From: Luteibacter sp. SG786
GTDB lineage: Bacteria > Pseudomonadota > Gammaproteobacteria > Xanthomonadales > Rhodanobacteraceae
Assembly (NCBI RefSeq): GCF_011759605.1
Contig: NZ_JAAOYX010000001.1
Span: forward strand, 434,001-498,000
Reading direction: 5' to 3'
Length of the DNA stretch: 64,000 nucleotides
Below, one piece after another: positions 29,801 to 36,821 of the stretch (within the stretch, counting starts at the first letter, position 1; each line of letters opens with the position of its first letter). A program made the position numbers and the translations under genes. The notes beneath the pieces are model-generated. The model ran no database searches, was not told the origin of the DNA, and saw only the letters and a list, made by a program, of their open reading frames with translations.

Positions 29801-32800
29801 TGACGGCGTCCGGCGCGCAGCCACTCAGCTTCACCTGGAAGAAGAATGGCGTGGAGATTCCGGGCGCCACCGGTGCGAGCTACACCACGCCCGCCACGAG
29901 CCTTGCCGACGACGGCGCGAAGTTCAGCGTGGTGGTGCACGGCCAGGGGCCCGACCAGGAGTCGGCACCCGCGGTGCTGCACGTGTTCGCGTTCAAGCCG
30001 GTGGCGATTTCCACCCAGCCGCAGGCGCAGAACGTCGACGAAGGGCAGACGGCGCACTTCGCGGTCGTCGCATCCGGTTCGCCGAAGGTGCAGTACAAGT
30101 GGATGAAGGATGGCGTGGCCATCCCCAATGCCACCGGCCCTGTCTACGACACGCCGGTGCTGACCCAGGCCGATAGCGGCAAGAAGTACTCGGTGTTCAT
30201 CAGCAACTCGGGCAGCCAGCAGCTCTCCAGCGAGGTGCTGCTCACCGTGAACGCGGCGCGTCCGCCGGTCTTCACCGGTGCCATGGGCGACGTCCGCGCG
30301 AATCCGGGCCAGCCCGCGACGTTCGATGTGTCGACGCTGGTGGCGGGTACCTCGCCGTTCCATTACAAGTGGTCGCACAACGGGCAGCCGGTGGGCGACG
30401 ACCAGCCCACCTTCACCATCTCCTCGGTACAGCAGGCGGATGTGGGAACCTACAGCGTCACGGTGACGAACATCACCGGCGATGCGCTGGGCGTCACCGC
30501 CTCCGCGAAACTGACGCTCGCTCCGCCGGGTGCGAACCTGGCCCGTCAAAAGGGCACGCTCGCCAGCGAGGTGGAGAACCCGCAGGGCACCGCCGCCTGG
30601 CAGGCCGTGGACGGCGACGAGACCACGCGCTGGGGTTCCAAGATCGGCGACGACAATGCGTTCATCACGGTCGATCTCGGTTCGTCGCGCGTCTTCAACC
30701 GCGTCGTGCTCAAGTGGGAGAATGCCCATGCCGCCGAGTACAAGATCCAGTACTCGGACAGCCCGGATTCCGGGTTCCAGGACGCGTACCACGCGGAAAC
30801 CAGCAACGGCGGTACCGAAGACTTTACCTTCGATCATCCGGTGAAGGGCCGCTACGTGCGCATGCAAGGCGTGAAGCGCGCGACCGATTACGGCTATTCG
30901 CTGTACGAGTTCGAGGTGTACGACTCGGCCGGATGCTGCTCGGCGACCGATCGTTACACGACCTCCAGCGGTTCCAACCGGGTGACCGACACACTGAGTG
31001 GCCTGCAATGGGATCGCACCCAGCGCGGTTTCACCGACCAGGGCGCGCAGTTCACCCAGTCGGTGGCGATTCGCGAGTGCGCGAAGGACGGCATGCGCCT
31101 GCCCACCGTGGACGAAGCCCTGGCCATCAGCGGCCAGAACTATTCGACCGCGGCATTCCCGGGCGCATGGACGACATGGACCGAAGGCCAGGATCCGAGC
31201 GATCCGCAGTTCGCGTTCCAGGTGAATTCGCTTGGCGTGAAGAGCCGCGAAGTGGCTGAGAACAACCCGGGCCACGTACTGTGCGTGCTCGGCACCAAGG
31301 CGATCGCGCCGGCGATCACGGCCCAGCCCACCAGCCAGAAGGCCGGCGTGGGACGTTCCGCGCACTTCGCCGTGACGGCGACGGGCGTGGGTCCGCTCAG
31401 CTACGACTGGTATACCGTCGGCAAGAACGCCGATAACGCCGACGTCGAGTCGTTCCTCTCCAGCACGGCGGATGGCGCCTATGCCACGCCGGCCCTGGTG
31501 GCGGCGGACAACGGCACGCGTCTCCGTGTGAAGGTGGTGAGCGCCCAGGGGCTTTCGACGACCAGCAACGATTTCATGCTGGCGGTCGACAACTCCACGG
31601 ACGGTTTCGATCCCGTGTTCGGCACGGTGCCGGTGCAGCAGCCCGGTAATGGCGACAACGGTGGCGACAATGGCAGTGGGAACCCGCCCAGCCCGGGCAC
31701 GCCGGGTGACGGCAACGGCGGCGTGAACATCGCCATCGGTGCCATCGCGTCGTCGTCCGTGGATCCGGAGCGAGGCGATCTGAGCGCATCCGCGGCGATC
31801 GACGGCAACTTCGACACCCGCTGGAGTTCGAAGCCGGGCGTCGACCCTGCCGATCTCGTGGTCAATTTCGGTTCGCCGAAGACGTTCGACCACGTGATCA
31901 TGCGCTGGGAGAATGCCTATTCCGCCGAGTACACGATCGACGTCTCGGACGATGGCACGCACTGGAACACGGTAAAGGGTCCGATCGCCGGCAAGGGTGG
32001 CGTGGACGCGCAGAGCTTCCCGGTTCAGACCGCACAGTACGTGCGCATGAACAGCACGAAGCGCAGCACCGGTTACGGCAACTCGATGTTCGAGTTCGAG
32101 GTGTACGCGGCGGCCGGAACGCAGCCGCAGCAGCCGGTGACCGATCAGCCACAGGAAACCCAGCCGCAGCAGCCGGACCAGACCGTGCCCGCCACGGGCA
32201 ACCTGGCCCTGCATCGCACCGTGCTCGCGTCGGACAGCGAGAATCCGGTGGCCTTCAAGCCGGAGAACGTGAACGACGGCGACGCCGGTACGCGTTGGTC
32301 CTCGGGCTTCACGGACGATCAGTGGATCCAGGTGGATCTGGGCTCCGTGCAGACCATCGGCAAGGTGGTGCTGTCCTGGGAGAACGCACACGCGCTCGCC
32401 TATCGGATCGACGTGTCCATCGACGGCAAGTCCTGGAACGTCGCGTACGACAACGAGAACGGGCAGGGCGGCGTGGAAACCGTCTCGTTCCCGGCGATCT
32501 CGGCGCAGTACGTGCGGATGGCGGGCCTCAAGCGCTCCACCCCCTATGGCTATTCGCTATGGGAAATGGGCGTGTACGCTGCCGGTACGGACGACGGCAC
32601 GCCGCCGCCGGAAAACCCGCAGGCCAACGATCCGTCGCAGGGCTTCAACTACGTCACGTATCCGGGTTTCATCGGCACGCAGCTGCGCAACACCACCAAC
32701 GGCAAGTGGCGCGACGACCAGATCTTCGTTGCCGTCATCGGTCGCGACCCGGCGACACAGGTGTTCTCGTGGGTGAAGCCGGACGGCACGCTGACAGCCG

Positions 32801-33798
32801 CCTCGGAAGCGGACAACGACGGCCCTGGCCACCTGAGCAAGAATGGCCAGAACTATCCGAACTACTTCTTCACGCTGGCGCAGGCGAAGCTGCTCAAGCT
32901 GCCGAAGATGGATTCGGGCCGGATCTTCGTCTCGGTCGGCGAGCCGATGTACATCAAGATACTGAAGGCCGCCGACGGCTCGATCGGTTTCGCGGGTCCC
33001 AATCCGCTGAACGCGACCGATCCGAACATCGATGTGCACTACGACTGGTACGAGTTCACCTGGAACGACAACGCCATCTTCATCAACACGACGCAGGTCG
33101 ACCAGTTCTCGATCCCGCTGTCGCTCGATGTGTATGGCGGCGACAAGACCAGGCACGAGTCGTCCGGCATCACGCAGACGCGTGCGCAGATCTTCGCCCA
33201 GTACAACCAGGAGGTTCCGGCCGAGTTCCAGCTCACCGAGGCCGATCCGATTCGCATCCTGGCGCCGGGCAAGGCCGCGTTCGATACCGGCAAGCCGCAG
33301 GAGCACTACTTCGACGATTACATCGACCAGTCGTGGGCTTACTATGAAAACCACGTGCTGGAGATGACGATCGGCAACAAGCAGTTCGAAGGCACCGTGA
33401 TCGATGGCGTGCTGACCTTCACCCATACCAACTGGGCCGATACGCACGAACCGGACGAGCCGCAGGGCATGCTGTTCAAGGTAGGCAAGCCCAGCACGCA
33501 GGACGTGCTCGAAGGCAAGGGCACGCTGGCCCGGTCGAACGACCCGTGGGGTGTGGAGGGGCAGCTTGAAGCCCAGATCTGCGCGGCGTTCAATCGCCAC
33601 GTGATGGAAGACACCTCGCTGTGGAAGGATCCCGGTTCGTTCTACACGCAGTCGCCGGCGAACTACTATTCGCGCTTCTGGCACCTGCACGGCGTGAACG
33701 GCAAGGCATACGGTTTCGCGTACGACGATGTATCCGACCAGAGCTCGACCTTGATCGAGACGCAGCCGGAACATCTCGAACTCGGCATCGGCTGGTAA
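26866..33798 (+). CDS. Secreted giant glycoside hydrolase: GH2 + Ig + three F5/8C + GH64-like
   Basis: This is a 2310-residue exported enzyme. The signal peptide runs to TAQA (34). GH2 jelly-roll is about 45-241, an Ig-like domain about 250-365, and the TIM barrel about 370-690. A DUF4982-like domain lies at about 675-785 and a GH2_C5-like domain at about 805-945, then Ig repeats at 955-1220. F5/8C (CBM32) modules are at about 1223-1355, 1619-1749 and 1776-1905, with a Lcl/DUF1566-like segment (1362-1475) and a fourth Ig between the first two. A C-terminal GH64 beta-1,3-glucanase-like domain spans about 1925-2310, with Glu2063 and Asp2079 in YDWYEFTWND...QVDQFSIPL, the 16-residue spacing of known GH64 catalytic residues. 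In the GH2 barrel the usual NE acid/base is NG (499-500) although Glu496 is near; Glu563 (WGAEYWG) could be the nucleophile. The ATG at 26866 has GGGGGA upstream and begins at the signal peptide. Confidence 0.9.
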   Translation: MKRHSATRRNAPGLRRLSSLLALAFLGVTATAQAVTLAPSDRQDINLGAQPWKYTKQAIVNPNDPVVYASVPNGDDGAAVNFDDSKWLTVGLPHAANDFTTFINQESGGGQGSLDGEISWYRTKLADSASYRGKKVMVEFEGAHTGDRVYVNGRFIPGTGVLNQPGQPNAQATHVIGFLPHIVDLTPYLKFDGTDVLAVKVSRSGGGFFEDPGFSGSFRFGQAEAGIFRPVKLHVTNLVHIPENVYAGQNTWGTYVGTQAISADHTQATVRVQTNVVNETDAPQTVTLTTQIVDADGNLVASDQRQGTLAPHVIPSDQTPVFDETLTVNHPTLWYPNNSLDGKPYLYRVLHTVSIDGTVVDAKQSTLGIRTITWDKDFPYINGKKQYMWGGSGRYDYPGLGSSVPEEQQWRDLKQMAAAGGNLWRPGHSPSSPEFVEAADALGVFIVQPSGDGENGFANACTTGDQACKDMWTIKREVHRDIVIRDRSHPSILAWEHDNGAMNTAFAQELRAMARSWDDIAPRAAADRTPNAANGDILSCSKAGCETYLHSTEYPNKPAWGAEYWGPGTLRHSYDYELAFALNYLVPYSQARKVGTFGMAQWYFADTPGETIELVEGLEDATHWVYQRNPDGSIATRADGTPIKGFRHNARGNNASMTDANRFPRMLYYIYESVWVPYDLRPVVKLAHTWNRSGDIQVNAFSNCPKVRLLVNGVQQGTDQVPNTWDTIDEASYNLENGDTDHLTGKIVGADKAQKTTKLPGQVHWNVTWQAGQAVAQCIDNLGNVRTDANGANVEDTLTTAGAAHHIELEVVNTADPIVKPDGTRFQITANGSDAAFIVARVVDANGVVVPDAAQKVDFEVDSGASLVSFNGGTQQYVDYSDGETPDPNGGIAEPHHYYHSPGSHELQFEGGLQKIALRTKFETGTVTVSASAPGLLTGHTSFTISAVPQAPTPSGPPSVIANPVDDSVTAGDAGHFSVTASGAQPLSFTWKKNGVEIPGATGASYTTPATSLADDGAKFSVVVHGQGPDQESAPAVLHVFAFKPVAISTQPQAQNVDEGQTAHFAVVASGSPKVQYKWMKDGVAIPNATGPVYDTPVLTQADSGKKYSVFISNSGSQQLSSEVLLTVNAARPPVFTGAMGDVRANPGQPATFDVSTLVAGTSPFHYKWSHNGQPVGDDQPTFTISSVQQADVGTYSVTVTNITGDALGVTASAKLTLAPPGANLARQKGTLASEVENPQGTAAWQAVDGDETTRWGSKIGDDNAFITVDLGSSRVFNRVVLKWENAHAAEYKIQYSDSPDSGFQDAYHAETSNGGTEDFTFDHPVKGRYVRMQGVKRATDYGYSLYEFEVYDSAGCCSATDRYTTSSGSNRVTDTLSGLQWDRTQRGFTDQGAQFTQSVAIRECAKDGMRLPTVDEALAISGQNYSTAAFPGAWTTWTEGQDPSDPQFAFQVNSLGVKSREVAENNPGHVLCVLGTKAIAPAITAQPTSQKAGVGRSAHFAVTATGVGPLSYDWYTVGKNADNADVESFLSSTADGAYATPALVAADNGTRLRVKVVSAQGLSTTSNDFMLAVDNSTDGFDPVFGTVPVQQPGNGDNGGDNGSGNPPSPGTPGDGNGGVNIAIGAIASSSVDPERGDLSASAAIDGNFDTRWSSKPGVDPADLVVNFGSPKTFDHVIMRWENAYSAEYTIDVSDDGTHWNTVKGPIAGKGGVDAQSFPVQTAQYVRMNSTKRSTGYGNSMFEFEVYAAAGTQPQQPVTDQPQETQPQQPDQTVPATGNLALHRTVLASDSENPVAFKPENVNDGDAGTRWSSGFTDDQWIQVDLGSVQTIGKVVLSWENAHALAYRIDVSIDGKSWNVAYDNENGQGGVETVSFPAISAQYVRMAGLKRSTPYGYSLWEMGVYAAGTDDGTPPPENPQANDPSQGFNYVTYPGFIGTQLRNTTNGKWRDDQIFVAVIGRDPATQVFSWVKPDGTLTAASEADNDGPGHLSKNGQNYPNYFFTLAQAKLLKLPKMDSGRIFVSVGEPMYIKILKAADGSIGFAGPNPLNATDPNIDVHYDWYEFTWNDNAIFINTTQVDQFSIPLSLDVYGGDKTRHESSGITQTRAQIFAQYNQEVPAEFQLTEADPIRILAPGKAAFDTGKPQEHYFDDYIDQSWAYYENHVLEMTIGNKQFEGTVIDGVLTFTHTNWADTHEPDEPQGMLFKVGKPSTQDVLEGKGTLARSNDPWGVEGQLEAQICAAFNRHVMEDTSLWKDPGSFYTQSPANYYSRFWHLHGVNGKAYGFAYDDVSDQSSTLIETQPEHLELGIGW

Positions 33799-33818
33799 GC
33801 CTCACGTAGCAAGGAAAA

Positions 33819-33856
33819 CGAAGAAGGGCGGTGGAGCGATCCACCGCCCTTCTTCG
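33819..33856 (+). terminator. Strong hairpin terminator after the giant hydrolase
   Basis: A perfect 16-bp stem (CGAAGAAGGGCGGTGG paired with its complement) has a 6-base loop, AGCGAT, 20 bases after the stop codon. There is no long T-run after it, but the downstream arm ends in TTCTTC. It is symmetrical enough to stop transcription from either side. Confidence 0.8.
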
Positions 33857-33881
33857 TGGGCCATACACATTGCCGGACCCC

Positions 33882-33963
33882 TGTGGGAGCCGCTTCAGCG
33901 GCGATGGCTGCTTGCGACAGCCTTGCCCGCTGCGCGGGATCGCCGGCATAGCCGGCTCCCACA
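33882..33963. repeat. REP-like dispersed palindromic element, copy 3 (inverted)
   Basis: This 82-base element, TGTGGGAGC to GCTCCCACA, has internal hairpin order GCCGCTTCAGCGGC, then CCCGCTGCGCGGG, then GCCGGCATAGCCGGC. That is the reverse orientation of copies 1 and 2. It lies between the hydrolase terminator and the end of darP, so the hydrolase is flanked by oppositely oriented copies (25872 and 33882). Confidence 0.88.
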
Positions 33964-33975
33964 AGGGAGCGACAG

Positions 33976-34515
33976 CTATTCGGCGCTAGAGGACGCGTCC
34001 AGTTCCTTCAATATGCGGTAGAGCTCCCGGAACGCATGCAATGGCTTGTTCGCCTCGCGTTCCGCCTTCGCCTGGCGAACCAGCGAACGCAGGTGCTGGC
34101 GGTCGAGGTCCGGATGGCGGTCGAACAGCTCGCCCAGCGCGGTGTCGCCGCCTTCCAGCAGTTTCTCGCGCGCCGCTTCCAGGCGGTGCATGTGCGCCGC
34201 TTCCTGACGCTGCCGGTCGCGGTCCTCGCCGAGCGCGGCCCGGGCATCCACGAAGGCCTCGTCGCCGTGCCGGCGCATCTGTTTCGCGAGGAACGCCAGC
34301 TGGCGCTTGCGGGCGATGTGCGACGTGACCTTCCGCGTGCGGCCGATCTCGTCGACGATGTCCTCGGGCAGGTTGAGCTTGGGAATGCGGCTCGGCGGCA
34401 ATTCCACCAGCTGGCCGGCCAGCTTCAGGATGTCGAGCGCGTTGCGGCGCTTTTCGCTGCGGCTGGGGCCGAAGTCCTCTTCGTCGTCGTGCGGGCGGTC
34501 GTCGAAAGGCTTCAT
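33976..34515 (-). CDS. darP: DarP/YjgA ribosome-associated assembly factor
   Basis: This is a 179-residue highly charged helical protein of the DUF615 family, which binds pre-50S particles and promotes peptidyl-transferase-centre folding. Family hallmarks are SRSEKRRNALDILKLAGQLVELPPSRIPKLNLPEDI near the N-terminus and RQHLRSLVRQAKAEREANKPLHAFRELYRILKEL at the C-terminus. The start overlaps the DUF1653 stop (ATGA). It is divergent to tldE, its usual neighbour in gammaproteobacteria. Confidence 0.93.
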   Translation of the reverse strand: MKPFDDRPHDDEEDFGPSRSEKRRNALDILKLAGQLVELPPSRIPKLNLPEDIVDEIGRTRKVTSHIARKRQLAFLAKQMRRHGDEAFVDARAALGEDRDRQRQEAAHMHRLEAAREKLLEGGDTALGELFDRHPDLDRQHLRSLVRQAKAEREANKPLHAFRELYRILKELDASSSAE

Positions 34516-34772
34516 GGCATGGCATCCGTGATGGACTGGAAATCGTCGGCTTCGCGTTCGAAGGCGAAGCGGGGCACGGTCTTGCCGTCGCGCTCGACCG
34601 TTTCGGCGAACATGGCGGCGGGGCGAACCCAGAGCCGGCGCTGGTCGTAGAGATCCTGGTAGATCACCAGTTCTTCCATCGTCTCGCTGTGCAGGGCGCT
34701 TCCCAGCACACGGTAGGGCATGCCCTTGAAGTGGCGGTAATAGCCGACACGGACGCTCATAAGGGTTTCCAT
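34512..34772 (-). CDS. DUF1653 domain protein
   Basis: This is an 86-residue cytoplasmic protein. The conserved YYRHFKGMPYRVLGSALHSETMEELVIYQDLYDQRRLWVRPAAMFAETV is the DUF1653 pattern, a small SH3-like beta barrel of unknown function. The first four residues (METL) precede an alternative Met (M5). It is translationally coupled to darP, which hints at a ribosome- or RNA-linked role, but that is inference from position. Confidence 0.88.
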   Translation of the reverse strand: METLMSVRVGYYRHFKGMPYRVLGSALHSETMEELVIYQDLYDQRRLWVRPAAMFAETVERDGKTVPRFAFEREADDFQSITDAMP

Positions 34773-34882
34773 GGCACCATGGGCGGTGCCCTTTGCTTTT
34801 TATCGGGCGACGCGGCCCCCATTAAAGGGGATCGGCCGCGTACGGCCCGATATTCTAACCGCCCAAGCCCCAGGACGCCCAC

Positions 34883-36232
34883 GTGAGCCAAGTTGCGACC
34901 CCCGACACCAGCCACCAGGACCTCGACCGCCTCGCCGAACTGGCCGAGGAAACGATCCGGCGGGCCCGCGCCGCCGGGGCCAGTCAGGCAGAGGTCTCGG
35001 CCAGCATCGACGTGGGCCTCAACGTGAACGTGCGCCTGGGCGAGGTGGAGACGGTAGAGCGCACGCGCGACCGCGGCTTCTCCCTTACCGTGTATTTCGG
35101 CGGGCGCAAGGGATCCGCGAGCACGGCCGACCTGAATCCGGATTCGATCCAGGCCACCATCGACCAGGCCTGCGCGATCGCCAGGTTCACCGAGGAAGAC
35201 CCGGCCTCCGGGCTGGCCGACGCCGACCGCATGGCCACGTCGTTTCCGGACCTCGATCTGTGGCATCCCTGGGATCTGGACGTGGACGATGCCATCGCGT
35301 TGGGGCGCGACATCGAGGACGCCGGTCGCGCGGTCGCAGGCATCACGAATTCCGACGGCGCGAGCGTGAATGCCGGCCAGAGCGTGTCCGTCTACGCCAA
35401 CTCCCACGGTTTCGTGGGGCGGGAACGCGGCACGCGGCACTCCCTGTCGGTGGCGCTGATCGCCGGCGACGACGACGGCATGCAGCGCGACTACTGGTAC
35501 GACAGCGTGCGCCGTGCGGGTGACTTCATGAACCCTGGCGACATCGGCCGCAAGGCGGCGGAGCGCACGCTTTCCCGCCTGGGCGCGCGTCGGCTCGGCA
35601 CGCGCCAGGCGCCGGTGCTGTTCGCGCCGGAAGTGGCCCGCTCGCTGCTCGGCCACCTGCTCGGGGCCGTGAGTGGCGGTTCGCTGTATCGGCGTTCCAG
35701 CTTCCTTGTCGACCACGTCGGGAAGCAGATCCTGCCTTCCTGGTTCCGCATCGACGAGAAACCGCTGATTCCGCGGGGCCATGGCTCCTCGGTCTTCGAT
35801 GCCGAAGGCGTGGCGACCCTGGACGCGCCGCTGGTCGTCGACGGCGTGCTGCAGCGCTACATCCTGGGCAGCTACTCCGCACGCAAACTCGGCCTCTCGT
35901 CCACCGGCAACGCCGGTGGCGTGCACAACCTGTTCGTGAAGACCGGCAGCGACGATTTTGCCGGCATGCTGCGCAAACTCGGCACAGGCCTGCTGGTGAC
36001 TGAGGTGATGGGGCAGGGCGTGTCCATCGTCACCGGCGACTATTCGCGCGGGGCGTCGGGTTTCTGGGTGGAGAACGGCCAGATCGCCTACCCGGTCGAG
36101 GAAATCACCATCGCCGCCAACCTGCGCGACATGTACGCGAACCTCGTGGCGGTCGGATCGGACGTGGACCGCCGTTCGCATGTGCTCACGGGATCATGGC
36201 TGGTTGAGAAAATGACCATCGCCGGCGAATAA
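34883..36232 (+). CDS. pmbA: TldE/PmbA metalloprotease subunit
   Basis: This is a 449-residue partner of TldD; only the TldD subunit carries the zinc site, while TldE completes the proteolytic chamber. Markers are AGASQAEVSASIDVGLNVNVRLGEVETVERTRDRGFSLTVYFGGRKGSAS, then LGAVSGGSLYRRSSFLVDHVGKQI and the C-terminal GQGVSIVTGDYSRGASGFWVENGQIAYPVEEITIA. Start is GTG at 34883. A REP half-element begins immediately after its stop codon. Confidence 0.95.
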   Translation: MSQVATPDTSHQDLDRLAELAEETIRRARAAGASQAEVSASIDVGLNVNVRLGEVETVERTRDRGFSLTVYFGGRKGSASTADLNPDSIQATIDQACAIARFTEEDPASGLADADRMATSFPDLDLWHPWDLDVDDAIALGRDIEDAGRAVAGITNSDGASVNAGQSVSVYANSHGFVGRERGTRHSLSVALIAGDDDGMQRDYWYDSVRRAGDFMNPGDIGRKAAERTLSRLGARRLGTRQAPVLFAPEVARSLLGHLLGAVSGGSLYRRSSFLVDHVGKQILPSWFRIDEKPLIPRGHGSSVFDAEGVATLDAPLVVDGVLQRYILGSYSARKLGLSSTGNAGGVHNLFVKTGSDDFAGMLRKLGTGLLVTEVMGQGVSIVTGDYSRGASGFWVENGQIAYPVEEITIAANLRDMYANLVAVGSDVDRRSHVLTGSWLVEKMTIAGE

Positions 36233-36262
36233 GCGGGATCGCCGGCACAGCCGGCTCCCACA
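36233..36262. repeat. REP-like half-element directly after pmbA
   Basis: Thirty bases match one end of the REP-like family: GCGGGATC, then GCCGGCACAGCCGGC, then TCCCACA. The other half is missing. It begins one base after the pmbA stop and may serve as its 3' hairpin. The remaining 88 bases before the DUF4870 gene show nothing recognisable. Confidence 0.8.
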
Positions 36263-36350
36263 GCCAGGTCTTCCCTGTGCCAAACGTCGGCTTGACACCA
36301 GCTCGGACGCACGGGACAGTTGAGCCCGACATCGTCCACGGAGTTCCACC

Positions 36351-36743
36351 ATGAGTACGCCGTCCGACCAGATCCCGCCGTCGCCGCCGCCCTACGAGCC
36401 CACCGGCCCCGTCGCGACAAACAACGACGACAAGAACATCGCGATGCTCACCCATCTCTCGGGCATCATCTTCAGCATCATCGTCCCGCTCATCGTCTGG
36501 CTGGTGCACAAGGACCGCGCCGACAAGTCCTACCTGGTCGGCGAGGCGAAGGAAGCCCTGAACTTCCAGATCACCGTGCTCATCGGCTACGTGATCTGCT
36601 GGGTTCTCGCCTTCGTCATCATCGGTGCGTTCCTCACGCCGCTGCTGTGGCTGTTCAACCTGATCTTCTGCATCATCGCGGCGGTTCGCGTCAGCTCGGA
36701 CGGCAGCTATCGTTATCCGTTCACGCTGCGCCTGATTTCCTGA
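36351..36743 (+). CDS. DUF4870 small membrane protein
   Basis: This is a 130-residue protein with a Pro-rich N-terminus (QIPPSPPPYEPTGP) and three hydrophobic segments (about 33-52, 75-95 and 97-112). The signature NIAMLTHLSGIIFSIIVPLIVWLVHKDRADKSYLVGEAKEALNFQIT is typical of DUF4870/Tic20-like small membrane proteins. The function is unknown. A good intrinsic terminator follows. Confidence 0.88.
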   Translation: MSTPSDQIPPSPPPYEPTGPVATNNDDKNIAMLTHLSGIIFSIIVPLIVWLVHKDRADKSYLVGEAKEALNFQITVLIGYVICWVLAFVIIGAFLTPLLWLFNLIFCIIAAVRVSSDGSYRYPFTLRLIS

Positions 36744-36768
36744 GCCAACCGGTTCCGGCGCCGTACGC

Positions 36769-36798
36769 AGAGGCCCGCTTCGGCGGGCCTCTTTCTTT
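36769..36798 (+). terminator. Intrinsic terminator after the DUF4870 gene
   Basis: A 10-bp perfect stem, AGAGGCCCGC/GCGGGCCTCT, has a stable TTCG tetraloop and is followed by TTCTTT. It separates the plus-strand housekeeping genes from the convergent T4SS effector gene and would also work partly in reverse. Confidence 0.9.
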
Positions 36799-36821
36799 AT
36801 CTCCGCCCGTCCGGCAGGCGC

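Noticed and set aside
26914-32391. A 1825-codon open frame on the minus strand opposite the giant hydrolase
   Set aside because: It is a shadow frame of a high-GC gene: composition is dominated by Arg, His, Val and Gly without any domain, and the plus-strand frame has clear GH2, Ig and F5/8C motifs.
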